DNA of 64,000 bases from Campylobacter avium LMG 24591. GTDB taxonomy: Bacteria; Campylobacterota; Campylobacteria; Campylobacterales; Campylobacteraceae. This document shows, in pieces, positions 37,540 to 45,477 of this stretch. The notes under the pieces were generated by a model that ran no database searches, was not told the origin of the DNA, and was given only the letters and a program-made list of their open reading frames with translations. Position 1 is the first letter of the stretch. The number at the start of each line of letters is the position of its first letter. The position numbers were made by a program, and so were the translations under genes. The stretch is from contig NZ_CP022347.1 in NCBI RefSeq assembly GCF_002238335.1, positions 682,001 through 746,000 of the forward strand. Reading direction: 5' to 3'.

Positions 37540-38438
37540 AATATGTTTTTTTTATAAATATGGGCGGGGCTGAGAATTTGCAAGATTGCGATGTTTTTTT
37601 GAAAAATATGTTTAGCGATGAGTATATCTTGCCCATTAAAAATAAGCTTTTAAGATCCTTTGTAGGCTTTATGATAAGAAAATCAAGACTAAAGGCTATG
37701 CAAGAAAGCTACAAACACATAGGAGGCAAGTCCCCTTTAAATGATATAACAAAAAAACTTTGTTCTAAGCTTGATAAGGATGGCTTTTGTTTTGATTTTA
37801 TAAATTTATATGTAAAGCCCTTTGTTATTGATGTTTTAAAAAAATACGAGTTTAAAGAAGATGATGAGATAGTGTTATTTCCGCTTTATCCTCATCACTC
37901 ACAAACTACAGTTACAACATCTGTAGTAAAGGTAAAGGAGGCTATAAGACTTTTAAACATAAATTCAAAATTATCTGTGATAGATATATTTTATGAGGAC
38001 GAGCTTTATAATGAAATGTTAATAAAACAAATTTTAGAAGCAAATGAGAGCTTTTATCCAAATGAAAAGAAGGTCTTACTTTTTTCTGCTCATTCCTTGC
38101 CTATGTCTATTATAAAAAGAGGGGATCTTTACGAAAAACACATAAATGAGCATGTAAAGCTTTTATCAAAAAGGCTTGAGACTTATTTTGACTCCTTTCT
38201 TTTAGGTTATCAATCAAAGCTTGGTCCTGTAAAATGGCTAGAACCAAACACGGGAGATCTTATAGAAAAGCTTGATAAAAAAGCTATAATTTGTCCTATA
38301 TCTTTTTGCATAGATTGCTCTGAAACTGTTTTTGAACTTGATATAGAGTATAGAAAGGTGGCTAAGAATGAATACAAGGTCTTATCTTGCCCAAATTATA
38401 GTGATGAATTTATCAAATTTATAGAAAGTAAAATTTAA
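37536..38438 (+). CDS. hemH: Ferrochelatase
   Basis: A 300-residue enzyme that inserts Fe2+ into protoporphyrin IX, the last step of haem synthesis. It starts KYVFFINMGGAENLQDC (the NxGG start of the family) and has VLFPLYPHHSQTTVTTS (PLYPQYSxxTTxS motif), the active-site His in LFSAHSLPMSI and the Glu in PISFCIDCSETVFELDIEY. It serves the cytochromes of this respiratory organism, including HydC. It is third in its operon. Confidence 0.93.
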   Translation: MKYVFFINMGGAENLQDCDVFLKNMFSDEYILPIKNKLLRSFVGFMIRKSRLKAMQESYKHIGGKSPLNDITKKLCSKLDKDGFCFDFINLYVKPFVIDVLKKYEFKEDDEIVLFPLYPHHSQTTVTTSVVKVKEAIRLLNINSKLSVIDIFYEDELYNEMLIKQILEANESFYPNEKKVLLFSAHSLPMSIIKRGDLYEKHINEHVKLLSKRLETYFDSFLLGYQSKLGPVKWLEPNTGDLIEKLDKKAIICPISFCIDCSETVFELDIEYRKVAKNEYKVLSCPNYSDEFIKFIESKI

Positions 38439-38465
38439 AACAAAATTTATTTAGTCTTTTTATAG

Positions 38466-38471
38466 TATAAT
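38466..38471 (+). promoter_or_regulatory. -10 box for the frameshifted lipoprotein gene
   Basis: Perfect TATAAT 34 bases upstream of the ATG at 38505, with AAGGAGG at 38494-38500. The expression signals are intact although the coding frame is broken. Confidence 0.55.
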
Positions 38472-38504
38472 GTTATTCATATCAATAATATTTAAGGAGG
38501 AATA

Positions 38505-38916
38505 ATGTATAAATTTTTGTATATGGGGGGCATTAGCCTTATTGCTACTTTTTAGTGCTTGCTCTACTACATCTATCCCGTTAAATCCGAAGGCTCAAGG
38601 TATAGCAATTAGCGATAATATCGATAAGACTTGCAAGCTCGTAGGCAATGTTAGTGGCTTAGACAAAAATGCAGGCATGTCAGCTGTTAAGTCAAATTCA
38701 GAACTTAAAATGAATGCTTATAATGACCTAAGAAACAAATCTGTTAAATTTGGAACAGACGTAAAACTTAAAATAAAAGATGAAAAATGCGATGTTATAA
38801 TAACTGGATTTTTTACAAGCGAACGAAAAGAAATAGATTGTTGGCAGCTAGATTCAACAAAAGTTACGTTAGTATCAGCTTACTATGTTTTTGCTGATGT
38901 TTATGACTGTGAATAA
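38505..38916 (+). pseudogene. DUF4156-like lipoprotein gene, frameshifted at a G6 tract
   Basis: ATG at 38505 has a perfect AAGGAGG site. Its frame reads MYKFLYMGGISLIATF and stops at 38553-38555. One base off, the sequence reads ALALLLLFSAC, a textbook lipobox, followed by a mature protein with TCKLVGNVSG and AYNDLRNKSVKFGTDVK, which resembles DUF4156 (small periplasmic lipoproteins). Deleting one G from the six at 38525-38530 would restore a single frame of about 136 residues. Either it is switched off by slippage (phase variation), is newly inactivated, or carries a sequencing error. No internal start would preserve the signal peptide. Confidence 0.7.
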
Positions 38917-38929
38917 ATTTTATATAAGT

Positions 38930-38950
38930 GTTTAGGCTTTAAGCCTAAAC
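38930..38950. terminator. Bidirectional terminator between the lipoprotein gene and ftsI
   Basis: Perfect palindrome of two 10-base arms (GTTTAGGCTT / AAGCCTAAAC) around one T, between convergent genes. AT-rich on both flanks. It lies 14 bases beyond each stop. Confidence 0.55.
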
Positions 38951-38963
38951 TATATCATAATAT

Positions 38964-40739
38964 TTACATTTTATTTGGTATTAAAAAACCTTCATCTATA
39001 AGTATGTCAATCACCCCTTTAAAAACGGGCAAGGCGCTTTGTGCTGAATAATAGCTTTTTGTAGGGTTTCTTACCAAAACTCCTATGGTAAATTTGCTAT
39101 GTGCGTCATTTGCAAAGCCAAAAAATGAGGCGTTGTATCTGCCTGAATTATAACCTTGTTTTTCAGCTATCCTTGCCGTTCCTGTTTTGCCGCCTACTAT
39201 AAGTCCTTGCGTTTTTGCCCTTTTGCTTGTACCTTTTTCAACCGTGGCTATTAGGATATTTTGCATTTGTTTGCTTGCTTCGCTTGATAAAATTCTTTCT
39301 TTTATTATATTTTCCTCTAGCTCTTGCATTTTTCCATTTTTGTAAAATTTTTCAGCCAAATTTGGACTTATGTAAAGCCCTCCGTTGTTAAAGACATTGT
39401 AAGCGGCTAGTAACTGCATAAAGGTGGTTTTTAGCCCATATCCGTAGCTTAGAACCGACTTTTCTATATCCCTTATTCTTTGAGGATTTGGTACTTCGCC
39501 TCTTTGTTCATAAGGCAAATCTATACCGCTTTTATCGCCAAAATGAAAGATTTTAAGCCCTGAAACCGCTTCAAAATTGCTGAGCCTTTTAGCAATTTGT
39601 ATCATGCCTACGTTTGATGAGTACATCAAAACTTCCTCAGCACTCATACTTTTGGCCTTATGACTATCTTGTATGGTAAAGCGACCTAGCTTGTAGTATC
39701 CGTCATTTGTATCTATTTTTTCACCTAGTTTTAGCTTTGAAAGCCTAAGTGCAGTTACAAAGATAAAGGGCTTTATAACAGAGCCGGGCTCATAGCCATA
39801 CTCTATCGCACTTGCGTTTAGCACTGACAAATCCTTGCCCCTGTTTGAAGGGTCGTATCTCCTTGTGCTAGCTAGGCTTATGATTTTACCTGTATCGCTT
39901 TGCATGACAGCGGCTATTATTTCGGTGGCGTTTAAATCCTTATTTTGAGCACTTATCATCCTTTCTATGCTTTTTTGTAATTTTAGATGCACATTTATGT
40001 AGAGATTGCAGCCATTTATCTTTCTTTTTTGAAGCGAGTTTAAATTTAAGATAATGTTTCCGCTGATGTCCTTTAAGCCTTGCACTTTTTCATTTTGCGT
40101 ATCGTTAAGGCAGTCTTCATAAAATTTTTCCAAACCCTTTACGCCAACATTTTTTAGAATTTTGCTCTCCTCATCCAGCACCACTCTTGTATATCCTATG
40201 GCCGGAGTTAAGGCATCTTTTGACATATAAATTCTATCTTCTTTATGCTCTATAATACTCAAACCTCTTGTTTCAACTCTGTTGTTATCGTTTGAAAAAG
40301 CCTTGAAAAAGCCTTGCACATAAAGCTTTTTGGCTAGTTCTTTCAGGTGAGAGGCGGTTTTGGGGCTTAAATTTTGAGCTAGTATGAAGTTGTAGTTTTT
40401 TCTTTTGCTTGCATTTGCAAGTCTAGTTCTTATATCTTGCATTTGCTTGTCATCTAGGCCGCTATAGATTTGAAACAGTTTTAAAAAAAGTTCTAATTTA
40501 TTTTCATCTATGCTTCTTAAATCAATCTCCGCTCTGTAAAGCTCTTTTGATGAAGCTACAGTAAAACCATCTTTGCTGATTATAGAGCCTCTTAAGGCTG
40601 TGTCGTATTGGTCTTTTTCGGTGTTTGGGATATTGCGTTTGGAGGTTAAAAAAAAGGTAGAGCTTAAAAACAGCAACATAAAGAGCAAGGACATAATAAA
40701 TGCAAAGGCAACCTTAGAAACTCTATTTTTGTCTTGCAT
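38964..40739 (-). CDS. ftsI: Penicillin-binding protein 3 / FtsI (division transpeptidase)
   Basis: A 591-residue class B PBP with a short cytoplasmic N-terminus and one membrane helix (residues 10-31). A pedestal with LRGSIISKDGFTVASSKELY precedes the transpeptidase with SxxK in EPGSVIKPF, SxN in MYSSNVGMI and KTGTARI. It cross-links septal peptidoglycan. The C. jejuni counterpart is named pbpB. It overlaps fliE by one base, so a division enzyme is co-transcribed with flagellar rod genes; this order (flgB-flgC-fliE-pbpB) is also found in C. jejuni. Confidence 0.92.
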   Translation of the reverse strand: MQDKNRVSKVAFAFIMSLLFMLLFLSSTFFLTSKRNIPNTEKDQYDTALRGSIISKDGFTVASSKELYRAEIDLRSIDENKLELFLKLFQIYSGLDDKQMQDIRTRLANASKRKNYNFILAQNLSPKTASHLKELAKKLYVQGFFKAFSNDNNRVETRGLSIIEHKEDRIYMSKDALTPAIGYTRVVLDEESKILKNVGVKGLEKFYEDCLNDTQNEKVQGLKDISGNIILNLNSLQKRKINGCNLYINVHLKLQKSIERMISAQNKDLNATEIIAAVMQSDTGKIISLASTRRYDPSNRGKDLSVLNASAIEYGYEPGSVIKPFIFVTALRLSKLKLGEKIDTNDGYYKLGRFTIQDSHKAKSMSAEEVLMYSSNVGMIQIAKRLSNFEAVSGLKIFHFGDKSGIDLPYEQRGEVPNPQRIRDIEKSVLSYGYGLKTTFMQLLAAYNVFNNGGLYISPNLAEKFYKNGKMQELEENIIKERILSSEASKQMQNILIATVEKGTSKRAKTQGLIVGGKTGTARIAEKQGYNSGRYNASFFGFANDAHSKFTIGVLVRNPTKSYYSAQSALPVFKGVIDILIDEGFLIPNKM

Positions 40740-41035
40740 TAAATTTGTGTTCTAGTTATTTCTTTATATGCGTTTATTGCTTTATTTCTCACCTCTAGCA
40801 TAAATTTCATGCTTGTTTCAGCCTTGCTAATGGCAAGTGCTGCTTGGTGCAAGTCTTTTACCTCGCCTGTTGCGATGTCGGTCATAGCCGCTTCGCCACT
40901 CTTTTGTGCAGCATCCAAATCACTTATGGATTTTTTAAGCATGTTGGCAAATTCATCGCCTATATTTTGGTTGTTTTGATTTTTAAGTTCGTTTGTTTTA
41001 TTTAAAGAATTTAATTTATTAATATCATTTATCAT
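40739..41035 (-). CDS. fliE: Flagellar basal-body protein FliE
   Basis: A 98-residue adaptor that links the MS-ring to the proximal rod. The N-terminus is Asn/Lys-rich and poorly conserved. The C-terminal KAETSMKFMLEVRNKAINAY is the hallmark FliE sequence, preceded by GEVKDLHQAALAI. Third gene of flgB-flgC-fliE, 3 bases after flgC. Confidence 0.94.
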   Translation of the reverse strand: MINDINKLNSLNKTNELKNQNNQNIGDEFANMLKKSISDLDAAQKSGEAAMTDIATGEVKDLHQAALAISKAETSMKFMLEVRNKAINAYKEITRTQI

Positions 41036-41038
41036 CTA

Positions 41039-41533
41039 TTACCCCCTTAGCAATTCTATGGCACTTTGAGCTATGCTTTTTGTGCTATTAAAGGCCGCTA
41101 CATTTGCTTGATATGCCCTAGTTGCTTCTATTAAATCGGCCATTTCTATAACAGGATTTATATTTGGATAAGCAACATAGCCTTCAGCATTAGCGTCTGG
41201 ATGTCCTGGCTCGTATTTCATCCTAAATTCTCTATCATCTCTTACTACCTTATCCACAACCACGCTCATAACGGCCGGATGAGCGTCTTTTTGTGAGCTA
41301 GGGTCATTTAGAGGATTTTCATACTCTAAGAGATTATTATCTTCTTTTATTTGCTTGTTTAAAAGCTCGCTAAAATCATTTGCCTTAAAGATAACCTCTC
41401 TTCTTCTGTAAGGCCCGCCCTCTGCAGTTCTTGTAGTGTTTGCATTGGCTATGTTTGAGCTTATAACATTAAGTCTAAATCTTTGTGCGCTAAGTCCGTA
41501 TCCGCTTATATCAAAATCACTTAAATATGCCAT
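41039..41533 (-). CDS. flgC: Flagellar proximal rod protein FlgC
   Basis: A 164-residue rod protein. The N-terminal SGYGLSAQRFRLNVISSNIANANTTRT and C-terminal EMADLIEATRAYQANVAAFN helices are diagnostic of the rod/hook family, and YVAYPNINPVIEM is typical of FlgC. It is secreted by the flagellar type III system, so there is no signal peptide. It is 10 bases after flgB. Confidence 0.95.
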   Translation of the reverse strand: MAYLSDFDISGYGLSAQRFRLNVISSNIANANTTRTAEGGPYRRREVIFKANDFSELLNKQIKEDNNLLEYENPLNDPSSQKDAHPAVMSVVVDKVVRDDREFRMKYEPGHPDANAEGYVAYPNINPVIEMADLIEATRAYQANVAAFNSTKSIAQSAIELLRG

Positions 41534-41543
41534 CTCTTACTCC

Positions 41544-41984
41544 TTAACTAAGCTTTGAACTAGCGTCTAGTATGGCGGTTACGATATTTCCTTGTCGCCT
41601 TAAAACGCCATCAAGTGCTGTTATCATCGCTGTATTTTTGCTAAGTTCTGTTGTTTCTACATCCAAATCAACGGTATTTGCGTCATTTCTAGCTAAATGC
41701 CCGTCTCTTAGGTAGATGGTAGATTTATTAGGGTCAGGAAATTTCCAAGGTTCTTGATGATTTTCGTTAGTTTGTGCCATTTTAAGTTCTAAGTCTTTGC
41801 CTTTTTTAAAAATTTCTTTTGATTTATTTACCAAGGCAGTTTCAAATTCTATATCCCTTGACTTGTAAAACGGAGTGTTAACATTTGCAAGGTTCGAATT
41901 TATAAGCTGATTTCTAAGATTTCTACCAGCTAAAGCTGAAGCTACAAGTTGCTTAGACTTAAACATTTCTACCATCATCGACAT
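41544..41984 (-). CDS. flgB: Flagellar proximal rod protein FlgB
   Basis: A 146-residue rod protein, first gene of flgB-flgC-fliE-ftsI. ALAGRNLRNQLINSNLANVNTPFYKSRDI is the N-terminal rod motif (here quoted only by its core, LANVNTPFYK), and NTVDLDVETTELSKNTAM is the FlgB C-terminal part. AAAGG lies 7 bases before ATG 41984; ATGs two and three codons in are also possible. An RpoN promoter lies upstream. Confidence 0.94.
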   Translation of the reverse strand: MSMMVEMFKSKQLVASALAGRNLRNQLINSNLANVNTPFYKSRDIEFETALVNKSKEIFKKGKDLELKMAQTNENHQEPWKFPDPNKSTIYLRDGHLARNDANTVDLDVETTELSKNTAMITALDGVLRRQGNIVTAILDASSKLS

Positions 41985-42013
41985 ATCCTAACCTTTGAAC
42001 TTTAAGTAAAATA

Positions 42014-42031
42014 AAGCAAAAAGCATTCCAA
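42014..42031 (-). promoter_or_regulatory. Sigma-54 (RpoN) promoter of flgB-flgC-fliE
   Basis: On the reverse strand TTGGAAT, 5 bases, TTGCTT. GG falls at 42029-42028 and GC at 42017-42016, the exact -24/-12 spacing. The start would be about 20 bases before the flgB ATG. Confidence 0.75.
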
Positions 42032-42151
42032 TATTTTATAAGCTTGCTAAAACTAAGCTAAATCGTTCAAATTCTAGCAAAAAAATGACAAATAAGGCAA
42101 ATTTTATTTAACAAAAACTTCAATTTTTAAGCGAGGTTAAAAAATAATAGA

Positions 42152-42157
42152 TAAAAT
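42152..42157 (+). promoter_or_regulatory. Possible -10 box for the PBP1A gene
   Basis: TAAAAT 26 bases before the ATG at 42183, followed by TAAGGAG near 42171-42177. The remaining flgB-PBP1A gap (42032-42150) is AT-rich without other recognisable sites. Confidence 0.35.
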
Positions 42158-42182
42158 ACTTGCTTTGTTTTAAGGAGAATTT

Positions 42183-44120
42183 ATGAGGATTTTAAAGATT
42201 ATATTAGCTTTGATTGTATTTGTAGTTATATCAGGTGCTGGCTACGCCTTTTATCTAGTATCTGATTCAAATTTTGAAAATTATAGTTTTAAAGAATACA
42301 AACCACAGCTTTCAACGCAAATTTATGATAAAAATGGAAAGTTAATAGCTAATATTTTTGATAAAGAGCATAGATTTTATGTAGAATACAAAGATATACC
42401 CCCACGCCTTATAGAAGCTTTATTAGCGATAGAAGATACAGTGTTTTTTGAACATAACGGGGTGAATTTAGATGCTGTGGCAAGAGCAGGGTTAAAGATA
42501 ATAGCAAGTGCTGGAGAAACGGTTGAAGGCGCTTCAACTCTCACTCAACAGCTTATCAAAAATACAGAACTAAGCCCAGAAAGAACTATAAATAGAAAGG
42601 TAAAAGAAATTTTACTAGCCTATAAACTAGAAAACGAGCTTAGTAAGGAAGAAATTTTAGAAAGGTATTTAAATTATATATTTTTTGGGCACGGATACTA
42701 CGGTGTTAAAACCGCTGCAAGAGGATATTTTAGAAAGGAGCTATCGCAACTTAGCTTAAAAGAAATAGCCATGCTTGTTGGTATGCCAAAGGCACCAAGT
42801 TCTTATGACCCTACTAGAAATTTAAATTTATCTCTTTCAAGAGCAAATGCTGTAATACAAAGGATGTATAACATAGGCTGGATTTCTGAGAGCGAATATA
42901 GAGAAGCCATGGATGAAATTCCTACAGTTTATGATGATACCCTTACGCAAAATGTCGCACCTTATGTTGTGGATGAGGTTATAAAAAGATTAGAGCCTGT
43001 TTTACCTGATTTAAGAACTGCTGGCTATACTGTTGATTTGGGTATCGATTTATCAGTTCAAATGGCGGCCGAGCATGCTTTGCGTTTTGGTTATGATGAG
43101 ATAGTAAAAAGGGATAAGGACGCGAATTTAAGTGTTTTAAATGGGGCTATGGTTGTTATGGACCATCAAAATGGCGATGTGTTAGCCTTGGTTGGCGGGG
43201 TTGATTATAATAAAAGTAATTTTAACAGAGCTACTCAAAGCTCAAGACAGCCCGGCAGTACCTTTAAGCCTTTTTTATATCAAATAGCCATAAATGAAGG
43301 TTATTCTCCTATGAGCGAAATAGCTGACATATCAAGGATATTTGAAAATTCAGACGGAAAAGATGATTGGGTTCCTAAGAATTTAGGCGGTTCCTTGGCC
43401 GGTCTTGTTACGCTAAAAGAAGCTTTGACCCGTTCAAGAAATTTAGCAACCATAAATTTAGCACTTGATATAGGCCTTGATGTGCTTTATAAAAAAATGC
43501 TAGACTTTGGCTTTAGTGATAAAATTCCAGCTGATTTGTCCATAGTTTTAGGTTCTTTTGGAATTTCACCTTTAGAATTTTCAAAAATGTTTTCCATGTT
43601 TGGAACTTATGGCATTATAAGAGAGCCTGTCATAGTGAAAACAGTTAAGGATAGAGAGCAAAATATAGTCTTGCAATACGAAAGCAACGCAACCAAGGTA
43701 AGCGAACCACAACAGGTATTTTTAACCGTTGATATGATGAGAAATGTTGTGGCTAGAGGAACAGGATTTAACGCTAGGGTGCCGGGCATGGAAATAGCTG
43801 GAAAAACAGGTACAAGCAATGACAGTATCGATACTTGGTTTGTAGGCATAACCCCAGAAATAGAGGCTGTGATATGGTACGGAAATGATAATAACAAACC
43901 TATGAAAGCAACAGAAGGTGGCTCAAGAACAGCTGCACCGGTGTTTAAGGTGTTTTTAACGGATTATCTTAAGTATTTTCCACAAAGTAAAAAAAGCTTT
44001 GATGTGCCAAGCGGAGTTTTTAAAGGAACATATAATGGTAATGTCGAGTTTTACACAAAACAATCACCACTTCCGCAAAAAAGTATACATTCAATGAGTG
44101 CAGATGAGATGTTGTTTTAA
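42183..44120 (+). CDS. pbpA: Penicillin-binding protein 1A (bifunctional)
   Basis: A 645-residue class A PBP that polymerises and cross-links peptidoglycan. After one N-terminal membrane helix comes the glycosyltransferase domain with the catalytic Glu in AIEDTVFFEHNGV, GASTLTQQLIKN and GYYGVKTAARGYF. The transpeptidase domain has SSRQPGSTFKP (SxxK), SRNLAT (SxN) and KTGTSND. Length fits compact PBP1A proteins. The symbol follows C. jejuni usage. Strong TAAGGAG ribosome site. Confidence 0.94.
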   Translation: MRILKIILALIVFVVISGAGYAFYLVSDSNFENYSFKEYKPQLSTQIYDKNGKLIANIFDKEHRFYVEYKDIPPRLIEALLAIEDTVFFEHNGVNLDAVARAGLKIIASAGETVEGASTLTQQLIKNTELSPERTINRKVKEILLAYKLENELSKEEILERYLNYIFFGHGYYGVKTAARGYFRKELSQLSLKEIAMLVGMPKAPSSYDPTRNLNLSLSRANAVIQRMYNIGWISESEYREAMDEIPTVYDDTLTQNVAPYVVDEVIKRLEPVLPDLRTAGYTVDLGIDLSVQMAAEHALRFGYDEIVKRDKDANLSVLNGAMVVMDHQNGDVLALVGGVDYNKSNFNRATQSSRQPGSTFKPFLYQIAINEGYSPMSEIADISRIFENSDGKDDWVPKNLGGSLAGLVTLKEALTRSRNLATINLALDIGLDVLYKKMLDFGFSDKIPADLSIVLGSFGISPLEFSKMFSMFGTYGIIREPVIVKTVKDREQNIVLQYESNATKVSEPQQVFLTVDMMRNVVARGTGFNARVPGMEIAGKTGTSNDSIDTWFVGITPEIEAVIWYGNDNNKPMKATEGGSRTAAPVFKVFLTDYLKYFPQSKKSFDVPSGVFKGTYNGNVEFYTKQSPLPQKSIHSMSADEMLF

Positions 44121-44129
44121 ATTTTTTGT

Positions 44130-44135
44130 TAAAAT
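44130..44135 (+). promoter_or_regulatory. Possible -10 box for mapA
   Basis: TAAAAT preceded by TTGT, 31 bases before the mapA ATG. One mismatch to consensus. Confidence 0.35.
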
Positions 44136-44165
44136 AGCTAAATAAATTTTTGTTAAGGATTTTGT

Positions 44166-44810
44166 ATGAAATTATTAAAATATAGCTTTTTCATGGCTTT
44201 AGCACTTTTGCTTTCAGCTTGCGTAGCTCCTAAGAGTACTTTACAAAAGGCAGCTGATGTTGCTTCCCAACAATCTTGCTATGACTGCAACAGCTTGCAA
44301 GGTTTTGAGGCTAAAATTCAAGGCCTCTTATATCTTAGCGATGTTGGACTTCAGTGTTGTGCAGATAAAAGAACGCTTGATACAAGTGTGGCTATTAAAA
44401 AAGTGTATTTACACAGGATAAATGATTTAGCAGAAGAAAAGAAAGTATTTTATATAGAAAATGATAGATATTTTATAAACGAGCAGTTTAATCTAGCCTT
44501 TTATCTTTTCTTAGAGCAAGAGTTAAAATCAAGAGGTATAGTTGTGGTTGATGGTATTAACAATTCTCCTTATGTTTTAAGGCTCGATCTTTCTTTTGTG
44601 GATTTTAGGTCCAAGCTAGATAGAACCGGACTTCATTCTAATATCGTAGCTAGCTTACAACTTAAGGATATAAATACCGATAAAACACTTACTGTAAGAA
44701 CAAAGCAAGATGTTGTGGGCTTTAAAAACGAAAAAGAGATAAGTTTTTATACTTTTTTACTTATAAAACAAATGGCTAATAAAGTAGCCAGCATTATTTC
44801 ATCACTTTGA
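44166..44810 (+). CDS. mapA: Outer-membrane lipoprotein MapA
   Basis: A 214-residue lipoprotein. The signal peptide ends LLLSAC (Cys19). The mature part resembles MapA of C. jejuni, an outer-membrane lipoprotein used as a species marker and linked to colonisation; its biochemical role is unclear. ABC-type substrate-binding features are absent. The region with SYVLRLDLSFVDFRSKL-like strands (PYVLRLDLSFVDF) and KQDVVGFKNEKE hints at an ABC-auxiliary-like beta domain, but this is not certain. The order mapA-ctsW-gyrA agrees with C. jejuni. Confidence 0.8.
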   Translation: MKLLKYSFFMALALLLSACVAPKSTLQKAADVASQQSCYDCNSLQGFEAKIQGLLYLSDVGLQCCADKRTLDTSVAIKKVYLHRINDLAEEKKVFYIENDRYFINEQFNLAFYLFLEQELKSRGIVVVDGINNSPYVLRLDLSFVDFRSKLDRTGLHSNIVASLQLKDINTDKTLTVRTKQDVVGFKNEKEISFYTFLLIKQMANKVASIISSL

Positions 44811-45382
44811 GATGTTATAACTGCCACTGTTTTTCTCTGTTAAGCTTTTGTGATGCTTGTTATCAAGAGCTTTCAGAGCTTTCTCTTGGTTTTAGGGAGC
44901 TTGAAGAGGGCTTTAAGGTTTATTATTTTTATAAATACAGCGAAATAAAACACTTGCTTCATTCTAAACATAAATTTCACGGCTATTTTGTCTTAAATTC
45001 ACTTGCTAAACTTAGCTTTGCTAAATTTAAAGATATGTTTAAAATAGACAGCCAAATCACAGCCATAGCCTTAGATGATAGGGTTGAGAATTCTTTATAT
45101 TCTCATTCTGCTATCTTAGCAAGACAGTTAAAAAGCAAAGCTATAAAGCTTAAATTCGGTGTTTTGCACTCAAGGTCTAAGTGTAAATATTCTGGCAAAA
45201 GCGTGGAATTTCGCCTTAAAAATAAAAGAGATTATGTTTTGTTAAAGCCTCTAAATTCACCTGTTATCTTAGTTGATGACATAGTAACAACCGGACTTTC
45301 TATACTTGAGGCTAAAAAAACTTTGGCAAAGCATGGTATTGAGACCTTGTTTGCCTTGGTTTTAGCTGATGCTAAGCAGTAA
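44807..45382 (+). CDS. ctsW: ComF-family phosphoribosyltransferase-like competence protein CtsW
   Basis: A 191-residue protein with an N-terminal Cys pair region (CYNCHCFSLLSFCDACY) typical of the ComF zinc finger and a C-terminal PRTase fold with the PRPP motif VILVDDIVTTGLSILEA. CtsW is needed for natural transformation in C. jejuni; ComF helps single-stranded DNA uptake. It starts at TTG (44807), overlapping the mapA stop as TTGA. A gap of 95 bases separates it from gyrA. Confidence 0.85.
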   Translation: MRCYNCHCFSLLSFCDACYQELSELSLGFRELEEGFKVYYFYKYSEIKHLLHSKHKFHGYFVLNSLAKLSFAKFKDMFKIDSQITAIALDDRVENSLYSHSAILARQLKSKAIKLKFGVLHSRSKCKYSGKSVEFRLKNKRDYVLLKPLNSPVILVDDIVTTGLSILEAKKTLAKHGIETLFALVLADAKQ

Positions 45383-45413
45383 AATGTATTTTGATTTATT
45401 AGTTAAAAGACTG

Positions 45414-45419
45414 TATAAT
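45414..45419 (+). promoter_or_regulatory. -10 box for gyrA
   Basis: Perfect TATAAT; transcription is expected near 45426, inside the inverted repeat at 45423-45447. The AAGGA ribosome site lies just before ATG 45478. Confidence 0.55.
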
Positions 45420-45422
45420 AAA

Positions 45423-45447
45423 AAATTTATAGCGTAGCGATAAATTT
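45423..45447. repeat. Inverted repeat at the gyrA transcription start
   Basis: AAATTTAT / ATAAATTT, two perfect 8-base arms 9 bases apart. The spacer holds a tandem pentamer (TAGCGTAGCG including one arm base). It covers the predicted +1 of gyrA. It could be an operator, a 5' leader hairpin, or a terminator for ctsW, though no T run follows. Confidence 0.5.
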
Positions 45448-45477
45448 AGTAAAACTTACTTTAATGCAAGGATTTGT

